From the NCBI GenBank assembly GCA_033782935.1, contig JAWQEG010001420.1, positions 682,001 through 746,000 of the forward strand: a stretch of 64,000 nucleotides of DNA, read 5' to 3'. Position numbers and translations under genes: made by a program. Below the pieces are notes generated by a model that saw only the letters and a list, made by a program, of their open reading frames with translations, had not been told where the DNA came from and searched no databases. This DNA comes from Petrolisthes cinctipes. Taxonomy: Eukaryota; Arthropoda; Malacostraca; Decapoda; Porcellanidae. Positions 45,467 through 58,887 of this stretch are shown here, piece by piece (positions within the stretch are counted from its first letter, which is position 1; each line of letters starts with the position of its first letter).

Positions 45467-47665
45467 GCTCAAAACACCCGAAAACTCGATATTTTTAGGT
45501 CCCAGAAGCGATCTGTACATGCCTACTCAGTGCTAGAATATTTTCAAAATTTAGGCCAAAAATAGGCTAAAAATCGATATTTTAGGTCCCCAAAGTCGAT
45601 ATGTGCATGCATCTTCTGTACCCGTTTATATCTCAAATTCAGGCTCAAAACACCCGAAAATTCAATATTTTTGGGTCCCAGAAGCGATCTGTACATGCAA
45701 AATCCTTGCTGGAATTTTCTCAAGATACAGACCCAAAACATGCTGAAAATCGATATTTTAGGTGCCCAATGTCGATATGTGCATGCATCTTCTGTACCCG
45801 TTTATATCTCAAATTCAGGATCAAAATACCCGAAAATTTGATATTTTTGGGTTCCAGAGACGATATATTCATGCCTACTCAATGTTAGAATATTTTCAAA
45901 ATACAGGCAGAAAAACAAGTTAAAAATCGATATTTTAGGTGCCCAACTCAATAAGTACATGCATCTTCTGTACCCATTTACATCCCAAATTCAGGCTCAA
46001 AACACCCGAATATTCGATATTTTTGGGTCCCAGAAGCGATCTGTACATGCCTACTTCGTGTTTGAGTATTTTCAAATTACAGGCCCAAAATATGCTCAAA
46101 ATCGATATTTTAGGTGCAAAAAGTCAATATGTGCATGGATCTTCAGTACCAGTTTATATCCCAAATTCAGGATTAAAACACTCGAAAATTTAATATTTTT
46201 GGGTCCCAGAAGCGATCTGTACATGCCTACTCAGTGCTAGAATATTTTCAAAATTTAGGCCAAAAACATGCTAAAAATCGATATTTTAGGTGCCCAACGT
46301 CGATATGTGCATGCATCTTCTGTACCCGTTTATATCTCAAATTCAGACTCAAAACACCCGAAAATTCAATATTTTTGGGTCCCAGAAGCGATCTGTACAT
46401 GCCTAATCCTTGCTAGAATTTTTTCAAGATACAGACCCAAAACATGCTGAAAATCGATATTTTAGGTGCAAAAAGTCGATATGTGCATGTATATTCTGTA
46501 CCCGTTTATATCCCGTATATAGGCTCAAAACATGCTGAAATTCGATATTTTAGGTGCCCAAAGTCAATATGCGTATGAATCTTCTGTACCCGTTTATATC
46601 TCAAATTCAGGCTCAAAACACCCGAAAAATCGATATTTTTTGGGTCCCAGAAGCTATCTGTATATGCCTATTCCGTGTTATAGTTTTTTTCAAAATAAAG
46701 GCCAAAAACATGCTGAAAATCGATATATTCGGTGCCCAAAGTCGATAGGTGCATGCATTTTCGGTACCCTTTTATATTTAAATTTAAGGATCAAAATACC
46801 CGAAAATTTGATATTTTTGGGTTCCAGAAGCGATCTCTCCATGCCTACTCAATGCTAGAATATTTTCAAATTTTAGGCCTAAAACATGCTGAAAATCGAT
46901 ATTTTAGGTGTCCAAAGTCGATATGTGCATGCATCTTCAGTACCCGTTTATATCTCAAATTCAGGCTCAAAACACCCGAATATTCGATTTTATTTTGGCC
47001 CAGAAGTGATCTGTACATGCCTAATCAGTGCTAGAATATTTTCAAAATATAATCCCAAAACATGCTGAAAATCGATATATTAGGTGCCCAAAGTCGATAT
47101 GTGCATGCATTTTCTGTACCTGTTTATATCTCAAATTCAGGCTCAAAACACCAGAATATTCGATTTTATTGGCGTCCAGAAGCGATCTGTACATGCCTAC
47201 TCAGTGACAGAAAATTTTCAAATAACAGACCCAAAACATGCTGAAAATCGATATTTTAGGTGCCCAAAGTCGATATGTGTATGTATCTTCAGTACCCGTT
47301 TATATCTCAAATTCAGGCTCAAAACACCCGAAAATTCGATATTTTTGGGTCCCAGAAGCGATCTGTACATACCTACTCAGTGCTTGAATATTTTCAAAAT
47401 ATAGGCCCAAAACATGCTGAAAATCGATATTTTAGGTGCCCAAAATCGATATGTGCATACATATTCTGTACTCGTTTATATCTCAAATTTTGGCTCAAAA
47501 CTCCCGAAAATTCGATATTTTTGGTTCCCAGAAGCGATCTGTACATGCCTACTCCGTGTTAGAGTATTTTCAAAATACAGGTCTAAAACATGCTGAAAAT
47601 CGATATTTTAGGTGCCCAAAGTCAATATGTGTATGCATCTTCTGTACCCGTGTATACCTCAAATT
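45467..47665 (+). repeat. Satellite 2 HOR II, copy 2
   Basis: Matches 43,091-45,289 with very few substitutions (for example GTACCCGTTTAT preceded by CTTCAG at 46,933 for CTTCTG at 44,556). It ends where the sequence switches to the CAAAACATCCAAAAAATCG unit that begins the next duplication. Confidence 0.9.
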
Positions 47666-49069
47666 CAGGCTCAAAACATCCAAAAAATCGATATTTTTGG
47701 GTCCAAGAAGCGATTTGTACATGCCTACTCAGTAATAGAATATTTTTAAGATTCAGGCCGAAAACATGATGAAAATCGATATTTTAGGTGCCCAAAATCG
47801 ATATGTGCATGCATCTTCTGTACCAGTTTATGTCCCAAATTCAGGCTCAAAACACCCTAAAATTCGATATTTTTGGGTCTAAAAAGCGATCTGTACATGC
47901 CTACTCAGTGCTAGAATATTTTCAAAATATAGGCCCAAAACATGCTAAATATGGATATTTTGGGTGCACAAAGTTTATATATGCATGCATCTTTTATAGC
48001 CGTTTATATCTCAAAATCAGGCTCAAAACACCCAAAAATTCGATATTTTTGGGTCCCAGAAGCGATCTGTACATGCCTACTCAATGTTAAAATATTATCA
48101 AAATACAGGCAGAAAAACAAGTTAAAATCGATATTTTAGGTGCCCAAGTCAATATGTGCTTGCATTTTCTGTACCCATTTACTTCCCAAATTCAGGCTAA
48201 AAACACCCGAAAATTCAATGTTTTTGGGTCCCAGAAGCGATATGTACATGCCTACTCCGTATTAGAGTATTTTCATAATCCAGGCCCAAAACATGCTGAA
48301 AATCGATATTTTAGGTGCCCAAAGTCAATATGTGTACACATCTTCAGTACCCGTTTATATCTCAAATTTAAGCTCAAAACACCCTAAAATTCGATATTTT
48401 TGGGTACCAGATGCGATCTGTACATGCCTATTCCGTGTTAAAGTATTTTTAAAATACAGGCCCAAAACATGCTGAAAATCGATATTTTAGGTGCCCAAAG
48501 TCAATATGTGAATGCATCTTCTGTACCCGTTTATATCTCAAATTCAGGCTTAAAACACCTGAAAATTCGATATTTTTGGATTCGGGAAGCGATCTGTACA
48601 TGCCTACTCCGTGTTAGAGTATTTTCAAAATACAGGTCTAAAACATGCTGAAAATCGATATTTTAGGTGCCCAAAGTCAATATGTGTATGCATCTTCTGT
48701 ACACGTGTATACCTCAAATTCAGGCTGAAAACACCCAAAAAATCAAATTTTTTGGTTCCCAGAAGCGATCTGTACATGCCTACTCCGTTTTAGAGTATTT
48801 TCAAAATACAGGCCCAAAACATGCTGAAATTTGATATTTTAGTTGCCAAGCAAAATGTGTATGCATCTTCTCTACCCGTTTATATCTCAAATTCAGGCTC
48901 AAAACACCCGAAAACTCGATATTTTTGTGTCCAATAAGCGATCTGTACATGCCTACTCAGTGACAGAATATTTTCAAATTACAGACCAAAAACATGCTGA
49001 AAATCGATATTTTAGGTCCCCAAAGTCGATATGTGCATGCATCTTCAGTACACGTTTATATCTCAAATT
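47666..49069 (+). repeat. 1,404-bp tandem duplication of satellite 2, copy 1 (8 monomers)
   Basis: Landmarks at 47,788, 48,154 and 48,469 recur 1,404 bp later at 49,192, 49,558 and 49,873. Shared private variants include the TTTTATAGCCG unit, TATTATCAAAATACAGGC and GATTCGGGAAGCG. Several units are also related to HOR I (the TATGGATATTTTGGG monomer). Confidence 0.9.
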
Positions 49070-50014
49070 CAGGCTCAAAACATCCAAAAAATCGATTTTT
49101 TTAGGTCCAAGAAGCGATTTGTACATGCCTACTCAGTAATAGAATATTTTTAAGATTCAGGCCGAAAACATGATGAAAATCGATATTTTAGGTGCCCAAA
49201 ATCGATATGTGCATGCATCTTCTGTACCAGTTTATGTCCCAAATTCAGGCTCAAAACACCCTAAAATTCGATATTTTTGGGTCCAAAAAGCGATCTGTAC
49301 ATGCCTACTCAGTGCTAGAATATTTTCAAAATATAGGCCCAAAACATGCTAAATATGGATATTTTGGGTGCACAAAGTCTATATATGCATGCATCTTTTA
49401 TAGCCGTTTATATCTCAAAATCAGGCTCAAAACACCCAAAAATTCGATATTTTTGGATCCCAGAAGCGATCTGTACAGGCCTACTCAATGTTAAAATATT
49501 ATCAAAATACAGGCAGAAAAACAAGTTAAAATCGATATTTTAGGTGCCCAAGTCAATATGTGCTTGCATTTTCTGTACCCATTTACATCCCAAATTCAGG
49601 CTAAAAACACCCGAAAATTCAATGTTTTTGGGTCCCAGAAGCGATATGTACATGCCTACTCCGTATTAGAGTATTTTCATAATCCAGGCCCAAAACATGC
49701 TGAAAATCGATATTTTAGGTGCCCAAAGTCAATATGTGTACACATCTTCAGTACCCGTTTATATCTCAAATTCAAGCTCAAAACACCCTAAAATTCGATA
49801 TTTTTGGGTCCCAGATGCGATCTGTACATGCCTATTCCGTGTTAAAGTATTTTTAAAATACAGGCCCAAAACATGCTGAAAATCGATATTTTAGGTGCCC
49901 AAAGTCAATATGTGAATGCATCTTCTGTACCCGTTTATATCTCAAATTCAGGCTTAAAACACCTGAAAATTCGATATTTTTGGATTCGGGAAGCGATCTG
50001 TACATGCCTACTCC
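49070..50014 (+). repeat. 1,404-bp tandem duplication of satellite 2, copy 2, partial
   Basis: Homology to copy 1 is near-perfect until about 50,014, where CTCCGTGGTAAAG replaces CTCCGTGTTAGAG and the monomer order departs. Confidence 0.88.
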
Positions 50015-51939
50015 GTGGTAAAGTATTTTCAAAATACAGGCCCAAAACATGTTGAAAATCGATATTTTAGGTACCCAAAGTCAATATGTGAATGCATCTT
50101 CTGTACCCGTGTATATTTAAAATTCAGGCTCAAAAATACCCGAAAAATTCGATATTTTTGGGTCCAAGAGGCAATTTGTACATGCCTACTCCGTGTTAGA
50201 GTATTTTCAAAATACAGGCCCAAAACATGCTGAAAATCGATATTTCAGGTGGCCAAAGTCGATATGTGCATGCATCTTCTGTACACGTTTATATCTCAAA
50301 TTCAGGCTCAAAACACCCGAATATTCGATTTTATTTTGGCCCAGAAGCGATCTGTACATGCCTACTTAGTGCTAGAATATTTTCAAAATACAGGCCCAAA
50401 ACATGCTGAAAATCGATATTTTAGGTGCCCAAAGTCGATATGTGCTTGCATCTTCAGTAACCGTTTATATCTCAAATTCAGGCTCAAAACACGCGAAAAC
50501 TCGATATTTTTGGGTCCCAGAAGCAATCTGTACATGACTACTCTGTAATAGAACATTTTAAAAATTCAGGCCTAAAACATGCTGAAAATCGATATTTTAG
50601 GTACCCAAAGTCGATATGTGCTTGCATCTTCAGTAACCGTTTATATCTCAAATTCATGCTCAAAACACCCGAAAACTCGATATTTTTGGGTCCCAGAAGC
50701 GATCTGTACATGCCTAATCATTGCTAGAATTTTCTCAAAATACAGACCCAAACATGCTGAAAATCAATATTTTAGGTGCCCAAAGTAAATATGTGCATGC
50801 ATCTTCAGTACTTGTTTATATCTCAAATTCAGACTCAAAACACCCGAAAATTCGATATTTTTGAGTCCCAGAAGCGAACTGTACATGCCTAAGCAGTAAT
50901 AGAATATTTAAAAAAACATGCCCAAAACATGCTGAAAATCGATATTTTAGGTACCCCAAAGTCGATATGTGCATGCATCTTCTGTACACGTTTATATCTC
51001 AAATTCAGGCTCAAAACACCCGAATATTCGATTTTATTTTGGCCCAGAAGCGATCTGTACATGCCTTCTTAGTGCTAGAATATTTTCAAAATACAGGCCC
51101 AAAACATGCTGAAAATCGATATTTTAGGTGCCCAAAGTCGATATGTGCTTGCATCTTCAGTAACCGTTTATATCTCAAATTCAAGCTCAAAACACCCGAA
51201 AACTCGATATTTTTGTGTCCCAGAAGCAATCTGTACATGACTACTCTGTAATAGAACATTTTAAAAATTCAGGCCTAAAACATGCTGAAAATCGATATTT
51301 TAGGTGCCCAAAGTCGATATGTGCTTGCATTTTCAGTAACCGTTTATATCTGAAATTCATGCTCAAAACACCCGAAAACTCGATATTTTGGGGTCCCAGA
51401 AGTGATCTGTACATGCCTACTCAGTGCTAGAATATTTTCAAAATTTAGGCCAAAAATAGGCTAAAAATCGATATTTTAGGTCCCCAAAGTCGATATGTGC
51501 ATGCATCTTCTGTACCCGTTTATATCTCAAATTCAGGCTCAAAACACCCGAAAATTCAATATTTTTGGGTCTCAGAAGTGATCTGTACATGCCTAAACCT
51601 TGCTGGAATTTTCTCAAGATACAGACCCAAAACATGCTGAAAATCGATATTTTAGGTGCCCAAAGTCGATATGTGCATGCATCTTCTGTACCCGTTTATA
51701 TCTCAAATTCAGGATAAAAATACCCGAAAATTCGATATTTTTGGGTTCCAGAGGCGATCTATTCATGCCTACTCAATGTTAGAATATTTTCAAAATACAG
51801 GCAGAAAAACAAGTTAAAAATCGATATTTTAGGTGCCCAAGTCAATAAGTGCATATATCTTCTGTATCCATTTACATCCCAAATTCAGGCTAAAAACACC
51901 CGAAAATTCGATATTTTTGGGTCCCAGAAGCGATCTGTA
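50015..51939 (+). repeat. Satellite 2 block linking HORs, with GAATATTCGATTTTA subtypes
   Basis: Units of the GAATATTCGATTTTATTTTGG subtype near 50,319 and 51,021 alternate with TTGCATCTTCAGTAACCG units. Much of 50,967-51,939 recurs with changes at about 62,116-63,440: offset 11,149 bp at the left, 11,499 bp at the right, a difference of about two monomers. Confidence 0.82.
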
Positions 51940-52625
51940 CATGCCTACTTCGTGTTTGAGTATTTTCAAATTACAGGCCCAAAACATGCTCAAAATCGAT
52001 ATTTTAGGTGCAAAAAGTCGATATGTGCATGGATCTTCAGTACTCGTTTATATCCCAAATTCAGGCTTAAAACACTCGAAAATTTAATATTTTTGGGTCC
52101 CAGAAGCGATCTGTACATGCCTACTCAGTGATAGAATATTTTCAAAATTTAGGCCAAAAACATGCTAAAAATCGATATTTTAGGTGCCTAAAGTCGATAT
52201 GTGCATGCATCTTCTGTACCCGTTTATATATCAAATTCAGGCTCAAAACACCCGAAAATTCAATATTTTTGGGTCCCAAAAACGATCTGTACATGCCTTA
52301 TCATTGCTAGAATTTTCTCAAGATACAGACCCAAAACATGCTAAAAATCGATATTTTAGGTGCAAAAAGTCGATATGTGCATGCATATTCTGTACCCGTT
52401 TATATCCCGTATATAGGCTCAAAACATGCTAAAATTCGATATTTTAAGTGTCCAAAGTCGATATGTGCATGCATCTTCTGTACCCGTTTATATCTCAAAT
52501 TCAGGCTCAAAACACCCGAAAATTCGGTATTTTTGGGTCCAAAAAGCGATCTGTACATGCCTTCTCCGTGTTAGAGTATTTTCAAAATACAGGCCCAAAA
52601 CATGCTCAAAATCGATATTTTAGGT

Positions 52626-52656
52626 GCCCAAAGTCGATATCTCAAATTCAGGCCCA
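52626..52656 (+). repeat. Monomer with internal 29-bp deletion, example 1 of 3
   Basis: The B half reads AAAGTCGATATCTCAAATTC, lacking 29 bp from GTGCATGCATC to TTTATAT. The break falls between repeated ATAT words, as expected for slippage or microhomology-mediated loss. The same deletion is seen near 55,750 and 59,578, which places it before the HOR III duplication. Confidence 0.85.
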
Positions 52657-55600
52657 AAACACCCGAAAAATCGATATTTTGGGGTCCCAAAAGCGATCTG
52701 TACATGCCTAATCAGTGCTAGAATGTTTTCAAAATATAGGTTAAAAACATTCTAAAAATCGATATTTTAAGTGTCCAAAGTCGATATGTGCATGCATCTG
52801 CTGTACCCGTTTATATCTCAAATTCAGGCTCAAAACACCCAAAATTCGGTATTTTTGGGTCCTAGAAGCGATCTGTACATGCTTACTCCTAGTTAGAATG
52901 TTTTCAAGATACAGACCAAAAACATGCTCAAAATCAATATTTTAGGTACCCAAAAGTCGATATGTGCATGCATCTTCATTACCCGTTTATATCTCAAATT
53001 CAGGCTCAAAACACCCGAAAATTCGATATTATGTGGTCCAAAAAGCGATCTGTACATGCCTTCTCCGTGTTAGAGTATTTTAAAGATACAGGCCCAAAAC
53101 ATACTGAAAATCGATCTTTTAGGTGCCCAAAAGTCGATATGTGCATGCATCTTCTGTACCCGTTTATATCTCAAATTCATGCTCAAAACACCCGAAAATT
53201 TGACATTTTGGGGTCCCAGAAGCGATCTGTACATGCCTACTCAGATAAAGGCCCAAAACAAGTTGAAAATCAATATTTTAGGTGCCCAAAGTCAATATGT
53301 GTATGTATCATCTGAAACCGTTTATATCCCAAATTAAACCTCAAAACACCCGAAAATTCGTTTTTTGGGGGTCCCAGAAGCGATCTGTACATGCCTACTC
53401 AGTGCTAGAATGTTTTCAAAATATAGGCCCAAAACATGCTGAAAATCGATATTTTACGTGCCCAAAGTCAACATGTGTATGCATCTTCTGTATCCGTTTA
53501 TATCTCAAATTCAGGCTGAAAACACCCGAAAATTCGATATTTTTGGGTCTTAGATGGGATCTGTACATGCCTACTCCGTGGTAAAGTATTTTCAAAATAC
53601 AGGCCCAAAACATGTTGAAAATCGATATTTTAGGTACCCAAAGTCAATATGTGAATGCATCTTCTGTACCCGTTTATATCTCAAATTCAGGTTTAAAACA
53701 CCCGAAAATTCGATATTTTTGGATCCCAGAAGCGATCTGTACATGCCTACTCCGTGTTAGAGTATTTTCAAAATACAGGCCTAAAACATGCTGAATTTCG
53801 GTATTTTAGGTGCCCAAAATCAATATGTGTATGCATCTTCTGTACCCGTGTATATTTAAAATTCAGGCTCAAAATACCCGAAAAATTCAATATTTTTGGG
53901 TCCAAGAGGCAATTTGTACATGCCTACTCCGTGTTAGAGTATTTTCAAAATACAGGCCCAAAACATGCTGGAAATCGATATTTCAGGTGGCCAAAGTCGA
54001 TATCTGCATGCATCTTCAGTACAAGTTTATATCTCAAATTCAGGCTCAAAACACCCGAAAATTCGATATTTTTGGGTCCCAGAAGTGATCTGTACATGCC
54101 TAATCATTGCTAGAATTTTCTCAAAATACAGACCCAAACATGCTGAAAATCAATATTTTAGGTGCCCAAAGTAAATATGTGCATGCATCTTCAGTACTTG
54201 TTTATATCTCAAATTCAGACTCAAAACACCCGAAAATTCGATATTTTTGAGTCCCAGAAGCGATCTGTACATGCCTAAGCAGTAATAGAATATTTTAAAA
54301 AACACGCCCAAGACATGCTGAAAATCGATATTTTAGGTGCCCAAAGTCGATATGTGCATGCATCTTCTGTACACGTTTATATCTCAAATTCAGGCTCAAA
54401 ACACCCGAATATTCGATTTTATTTTGGCCCAAAAGCGATCTGTACATGTCTACTTAGTGCTATAATATTTTCAAAATACAGGCCCAAAACATGCTGAAAA
54501 TCGATATTTTAGGTGCCCAAAGTCGATATGTGCTTGTATCTTCAGTAACCGTTTATATCTCAAATTCATGCTCAAAACACCCGAAAACTCGATATTTTTG
54601 GGTCCCAGAAGCGATCTGTACATGCCTACTCCGTGTTAAAGTATTTTCAAAATACAGGCCCAAAACATGTTGAAAATCGATATTTTAGTTACCCAAAGTC
54701 AATATGTGAATACATCTTCTGTACCCGTTTATATCTCAAATTCAGGCCTAAAACCCCCGAAAATTCGATATTTTTGGTTCCCAGAAGCGATCTGTACATG
54801 CCTACTCCGTGTTAGAGTATTTTCAAAATACAGGCCTAAAACATGCTGAAATTCGATATTTTAGGTGCCCAAAGTCAATATGTGCATGCATCTTCTGTAC
54901 CCGTGTATATCTCAAATTCAGGCTCAAAACAACCGAAAATTTCGATATTTTTGGGTCCCAGAGGCAATCTGTACATGCCTACTCCGTGTTAGAGTATTTT
55001 CAAAATACAGGCCCAAAACATGCTGAAAATTGATATTTCAGGTGCCCAAAGTCGATATGTGCATGCATCTTCAGTACCTGTTTATATCTCAAATTCAGGC
55101 TCAAAACACCCGAAAATTCGATATTTTTGGGTCCCAGAAGTGATCTTTACATGCCTAATCATTGCTAAAATGTTCTCAAAATACAGACCCAAACATGCTG
55201 AAAATCGATATTTTAGGTGCCCAAAGTCAATATGTGCATGCATCTTCAGTAATCGTTTATATCTCAAATTCAGGGTTAAAACACCCGAAAATTCGATATT
55301 TTTGGGTCCCAGAAGCGATCTGTACATGCCTACTCAGTGCTAGAATGTTTTCAAAATATAGTCCCAAAACATGCTGAAAATCGATATTTTAGGTGCCCAA
55401 AGTCAATATGTGTATGCATCTTCTGTACCCGTCTATATCTCAAATTCAGGCTCAAAACACTCGAAAAATTCGATATTTTTGGGTCCCAGAGGCAATCTGT
55501 ACATGCCTACCCCGTGTTAGAGTATTTTCAATATACAGGCCCAAAACATGCTGAAAATTGATATTTCAGGTGCCCGAAGTCGATATGTGCATGCATCTTC

Positions 55601-57887
55601 TGTACCCGTTTATATCTCAAATTCAGGCTCAAAACACCAGAAAATTAGGTATTTTTGGGTCCAAAAAGCGATCTGTACATGCCTTCTCCGTGTTAGAGTA
55701 TTTTCAAAATACAGGCCCAAAACATGCTCAAAATCGATATTTTAGGTGCCCAAAGTCGATATCTCAAATTCAGGCCCAAAACACCCGAAAAATCGATATT
55801 TTGGGGTCCCAAAAGCGATCTGTACATGCCTAATCAGTGCTAGACTGTTTTCAAAATATAGGTTAAAAACATTCTAAAAATCGATATTTTAAGTGTCCAA
55901 AGTCGATATGTGCATGCATTTGCTGTACCCGTTTATATCTCAAATTCAGGCTCAAAACACCCAAAATTCCGTATTTTTGGGTCCTAGAAGCGATCTGTAC
56001 ATGCTTACTCCTAGTTAGAATGTTTTCAAGATACAGACCAAAAACATGCTCAAAATCAATATTTTAGGTACCCAAAAGTCGATATGTGCATGCATCTTCA
56101 GTACCCGTTTATATCTCAAATTCAGGCTCAAAACACCCGAAAATTCAATATTATGTGGTCCAAAAAGCGATCTGTACATGCCTTCTCCGTGTTAGAGTAT
56201 TTTAAAGATACAGGCCCATAACATACTGAAAATCGATCTTTTAGGTGCCCAAAAGTCGATATGTGCATGCATCTTCTGTACCCGTTTATATCTCAAATTC
56301 AGGCTCAAAACACCCGAAAATTTGACATTTTGGGGTCCCAGAAGCGATCTGTACATGCCTACTCAGATAAAGGCCCAAAACAAGTTGAAAATCAATATTT
56401 TAGGTGCCCAAAGTCAATATGTGTATGTATCTTCTGCAACCGTTTATATCCCAAATTAAACCTCAAAACACCCGAAAATTCGTTTTTTGGGGGTCCCAGA
56501 AGCGATCTGTACATGCCTACTCAGTGCTAGAATGTTTTCAAAATATAGGCCCAAAACATGCTGAAAATCGATATTTTACGTGCCCAAAGTCAATATGTGT
56601 ATGCATCTTCTGTATACGTTTATATCTCAAATTCTGGCTGAAAACACCCGAAAATTCGATATTTTTGGGTCTTAGATGGGATCTGTACATGCCTACTCCG
56701 TGGTAAAGTATTTTCAAAATACAGGCCCAAAACATGTTGAAAATCGATATTTTAGGTACCCAAAGTCAATATGTGAATGCATCTTCTGTACCCGTTTATA
56801 TCTCAAATTCAGGTTTAAAACACCCGAAAATTCGATATTTTTGGATCCCAGAAGCGATCTGTACATGCCTACTCCGTGTTAGAGTATTTTCAAAATACAG
56901 GCCTAAAACATGCTGAATTTCGGTATTTTAGGTGCCCAAAATCAATATGTGTATGCATCTTCTGTACCCGTGTATAATTAAAATTCAGGCTCAAAATACC
57001 CGAAAAATTCAATATTTTTGGGTCCAAGAGGCAATTTGTACATGCCTACTCCGTGTTAGAGTATTTTCAAAATACAGGCCCAAAACATGCTGAAAATCGA
57101 TATTTCAGGTGGCCAAAGTCGATATCTGCATGCATCTTCAGTACAAGTTTATATCTCAAATTCAGGCTCAAAACACCCGAAAATTCGATATTTTTGGGTC
57201 CCAGAAGCGATCTGTACATGCCTAATCATTGCTAGAATTTTCTCAAAATACAGACCCAAACATGCTGAAAATCAATATTTTAGGTGCCCAAAGTAAATAT
57301 GTGCATGCATCTTCAGTACTTGTTTATATCTCAAATTCAGACTCAAAACACCCGAAAATTCGATATTTTTGAGTCCCAGAAGCGATCTGTACATGCCTAA
57401 GCAGTAATAGAATATTTTAAAAAACACGCCCAAGACATGCTGAAAATCGATATTTTAGGTGCCCAAAGTCGATATGTGCATGCATCTTCTGTACACGTTT
57501 ATATCTCAAATTCAGGCTCAAAACACCCGAATATTCGATTTTGTTTTGGCCCAAAAGCGATCTGTACATGTCTACTTAGTGCTATAATATTTTCAAAATA
57601 CAGGCCCAAAACATGCTGAAAATCGATATTTTAGGTGCCCAAAGTCGATATGTGCTTGCATCTTCAGTAACCGTTTATATCTCAAATTCATGCTCAAAAC
57701 ACCCGAAAACTCGATATTTTTGGGTCCCAGAAGCGATCTGTACATGCCTACTCCGTGTTAAAGTATTTTCAAAATACAGGCCCAAAACATGTTGAAAATC
57801 GATATTTTAGTTACCCAAAGTCAATATGTGAATACATCTTCTGTACCCGTTTATATCTCAAATTCAGGCTTAAAACACCCGAAAATT

Positions 57888-58063
57888 CGATATTTTTGGT
57901 TCCCAGAAGCGATCTGTACATGCCTACTCCGTGTTAGAGTATTTTCAAAATACAGGCCTAAAACATGCTGAAATTCGATATTTTTGGTTCCCAGAAGCGA
58001 TCTGTACATGCCTACTCCGTGTTAGAGTATTTTCAAAATACAGGCCTAAAACATGCTGAAATT
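57888..58063 (+). repeat. Half-register monomer joint (A-A)
   Basis: Two A halves follow one another: CGATATTTTT starts at 57,888 and again at 57,976 (88 bp apart), both followed by TTGGTTCCCAGAAGCG, before a B half at 58,064. The corresponding place in the first 3,122-bp block (near 54,766-54,854) has a single A half. This is the reciprocal class of product to the B-B joint and is private to this copy. Confidence 0.88.
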
Positions 58064-58887
58064 CGATATTTTAGGTGCCCAAAGTCAATATGTGTATGCA
58101 TCTTCTGTAACCGTGTATATCTCAAATTCAGGCTCAAAACACCCGAAAATTTCGATATTTTTGGGTCCCAGAGGCAATCTGTACATGCCTACTCCGTGTT
58201 AGAGTATTTTCAAAATACAGGCCCAAAACATGCTGAAAATTGATATTTCAGGTGCCCAAAGTCGATATGTGCATGCATCTTCAGTACCTGTTTATATCTC
58301 AAATTCAGGCTCAAAACACCCGAAAATTCGATATTTTTGGGTCCCAGAAGCGATCTTTACATGCCTAATCATTGCTAAAATGTTCTCAAAATACAGACCC
58401 AAACATGCTGAAAATCGATATTTTAGGTGCCCAAAGTCAATATGTGCATGCATCTTCAGTACTCGTTTATATCTCAAATTAAGGGTTAAAACACCCGAAA
58501 ATTCGATATTTTTGGGTCCCAGAAGCGATCTGTACATGCCTACTCAGTGCTAGAATGTTTTCAAAATATAGTCCCAAAACATGCTGAAAATCGATATTTT
58601 AGGTGCCCAAAGTCAATATGTGTATGCATCTTCTGTACCCGTCTATATCTCAAATTCAGGCTCAAAACACCCGAAAAATTCGATATTTTTGGGTCCCAGA
58701 GGCAATCTGTACATGCCTACCCCGTGTTAGAGTATTTTCAATATACAGGCCCAAAACATGCCGAAAATTGATATTTCAGGTGCCCGAAGTCGATATGTGC
58801 ATGCATCTTCAGTACTCTTTTATATCTCAAATTCAGACTCAAAACACCCGAAAATTCGATATTTTTGAGTCACAGAAGCGATCTGTA

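Larger units (their letters stand above)
51940..58887 (+). repeat. Satellite 2 HOR III, 6,948-bp unit, copy 1
   Basis: Landmarks 52,128, 52,349, 52,457 and 52,962 recur 6,948 bp later (59,076, 59,297, 59,405, 59,910). Within it lie two sub-blocks offset by 3,122 bp (52,457/55,579; 53,282/56,404; 53,612/56,734; 54,315/57,437). After the A-A joint near 57,976 the offset is 3,210 bp, that is 3,122 + 88. The HOR is therefore nested: two blocks of about 3.1 kb plus a linker of about four monomers. Confidence 0.85.
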
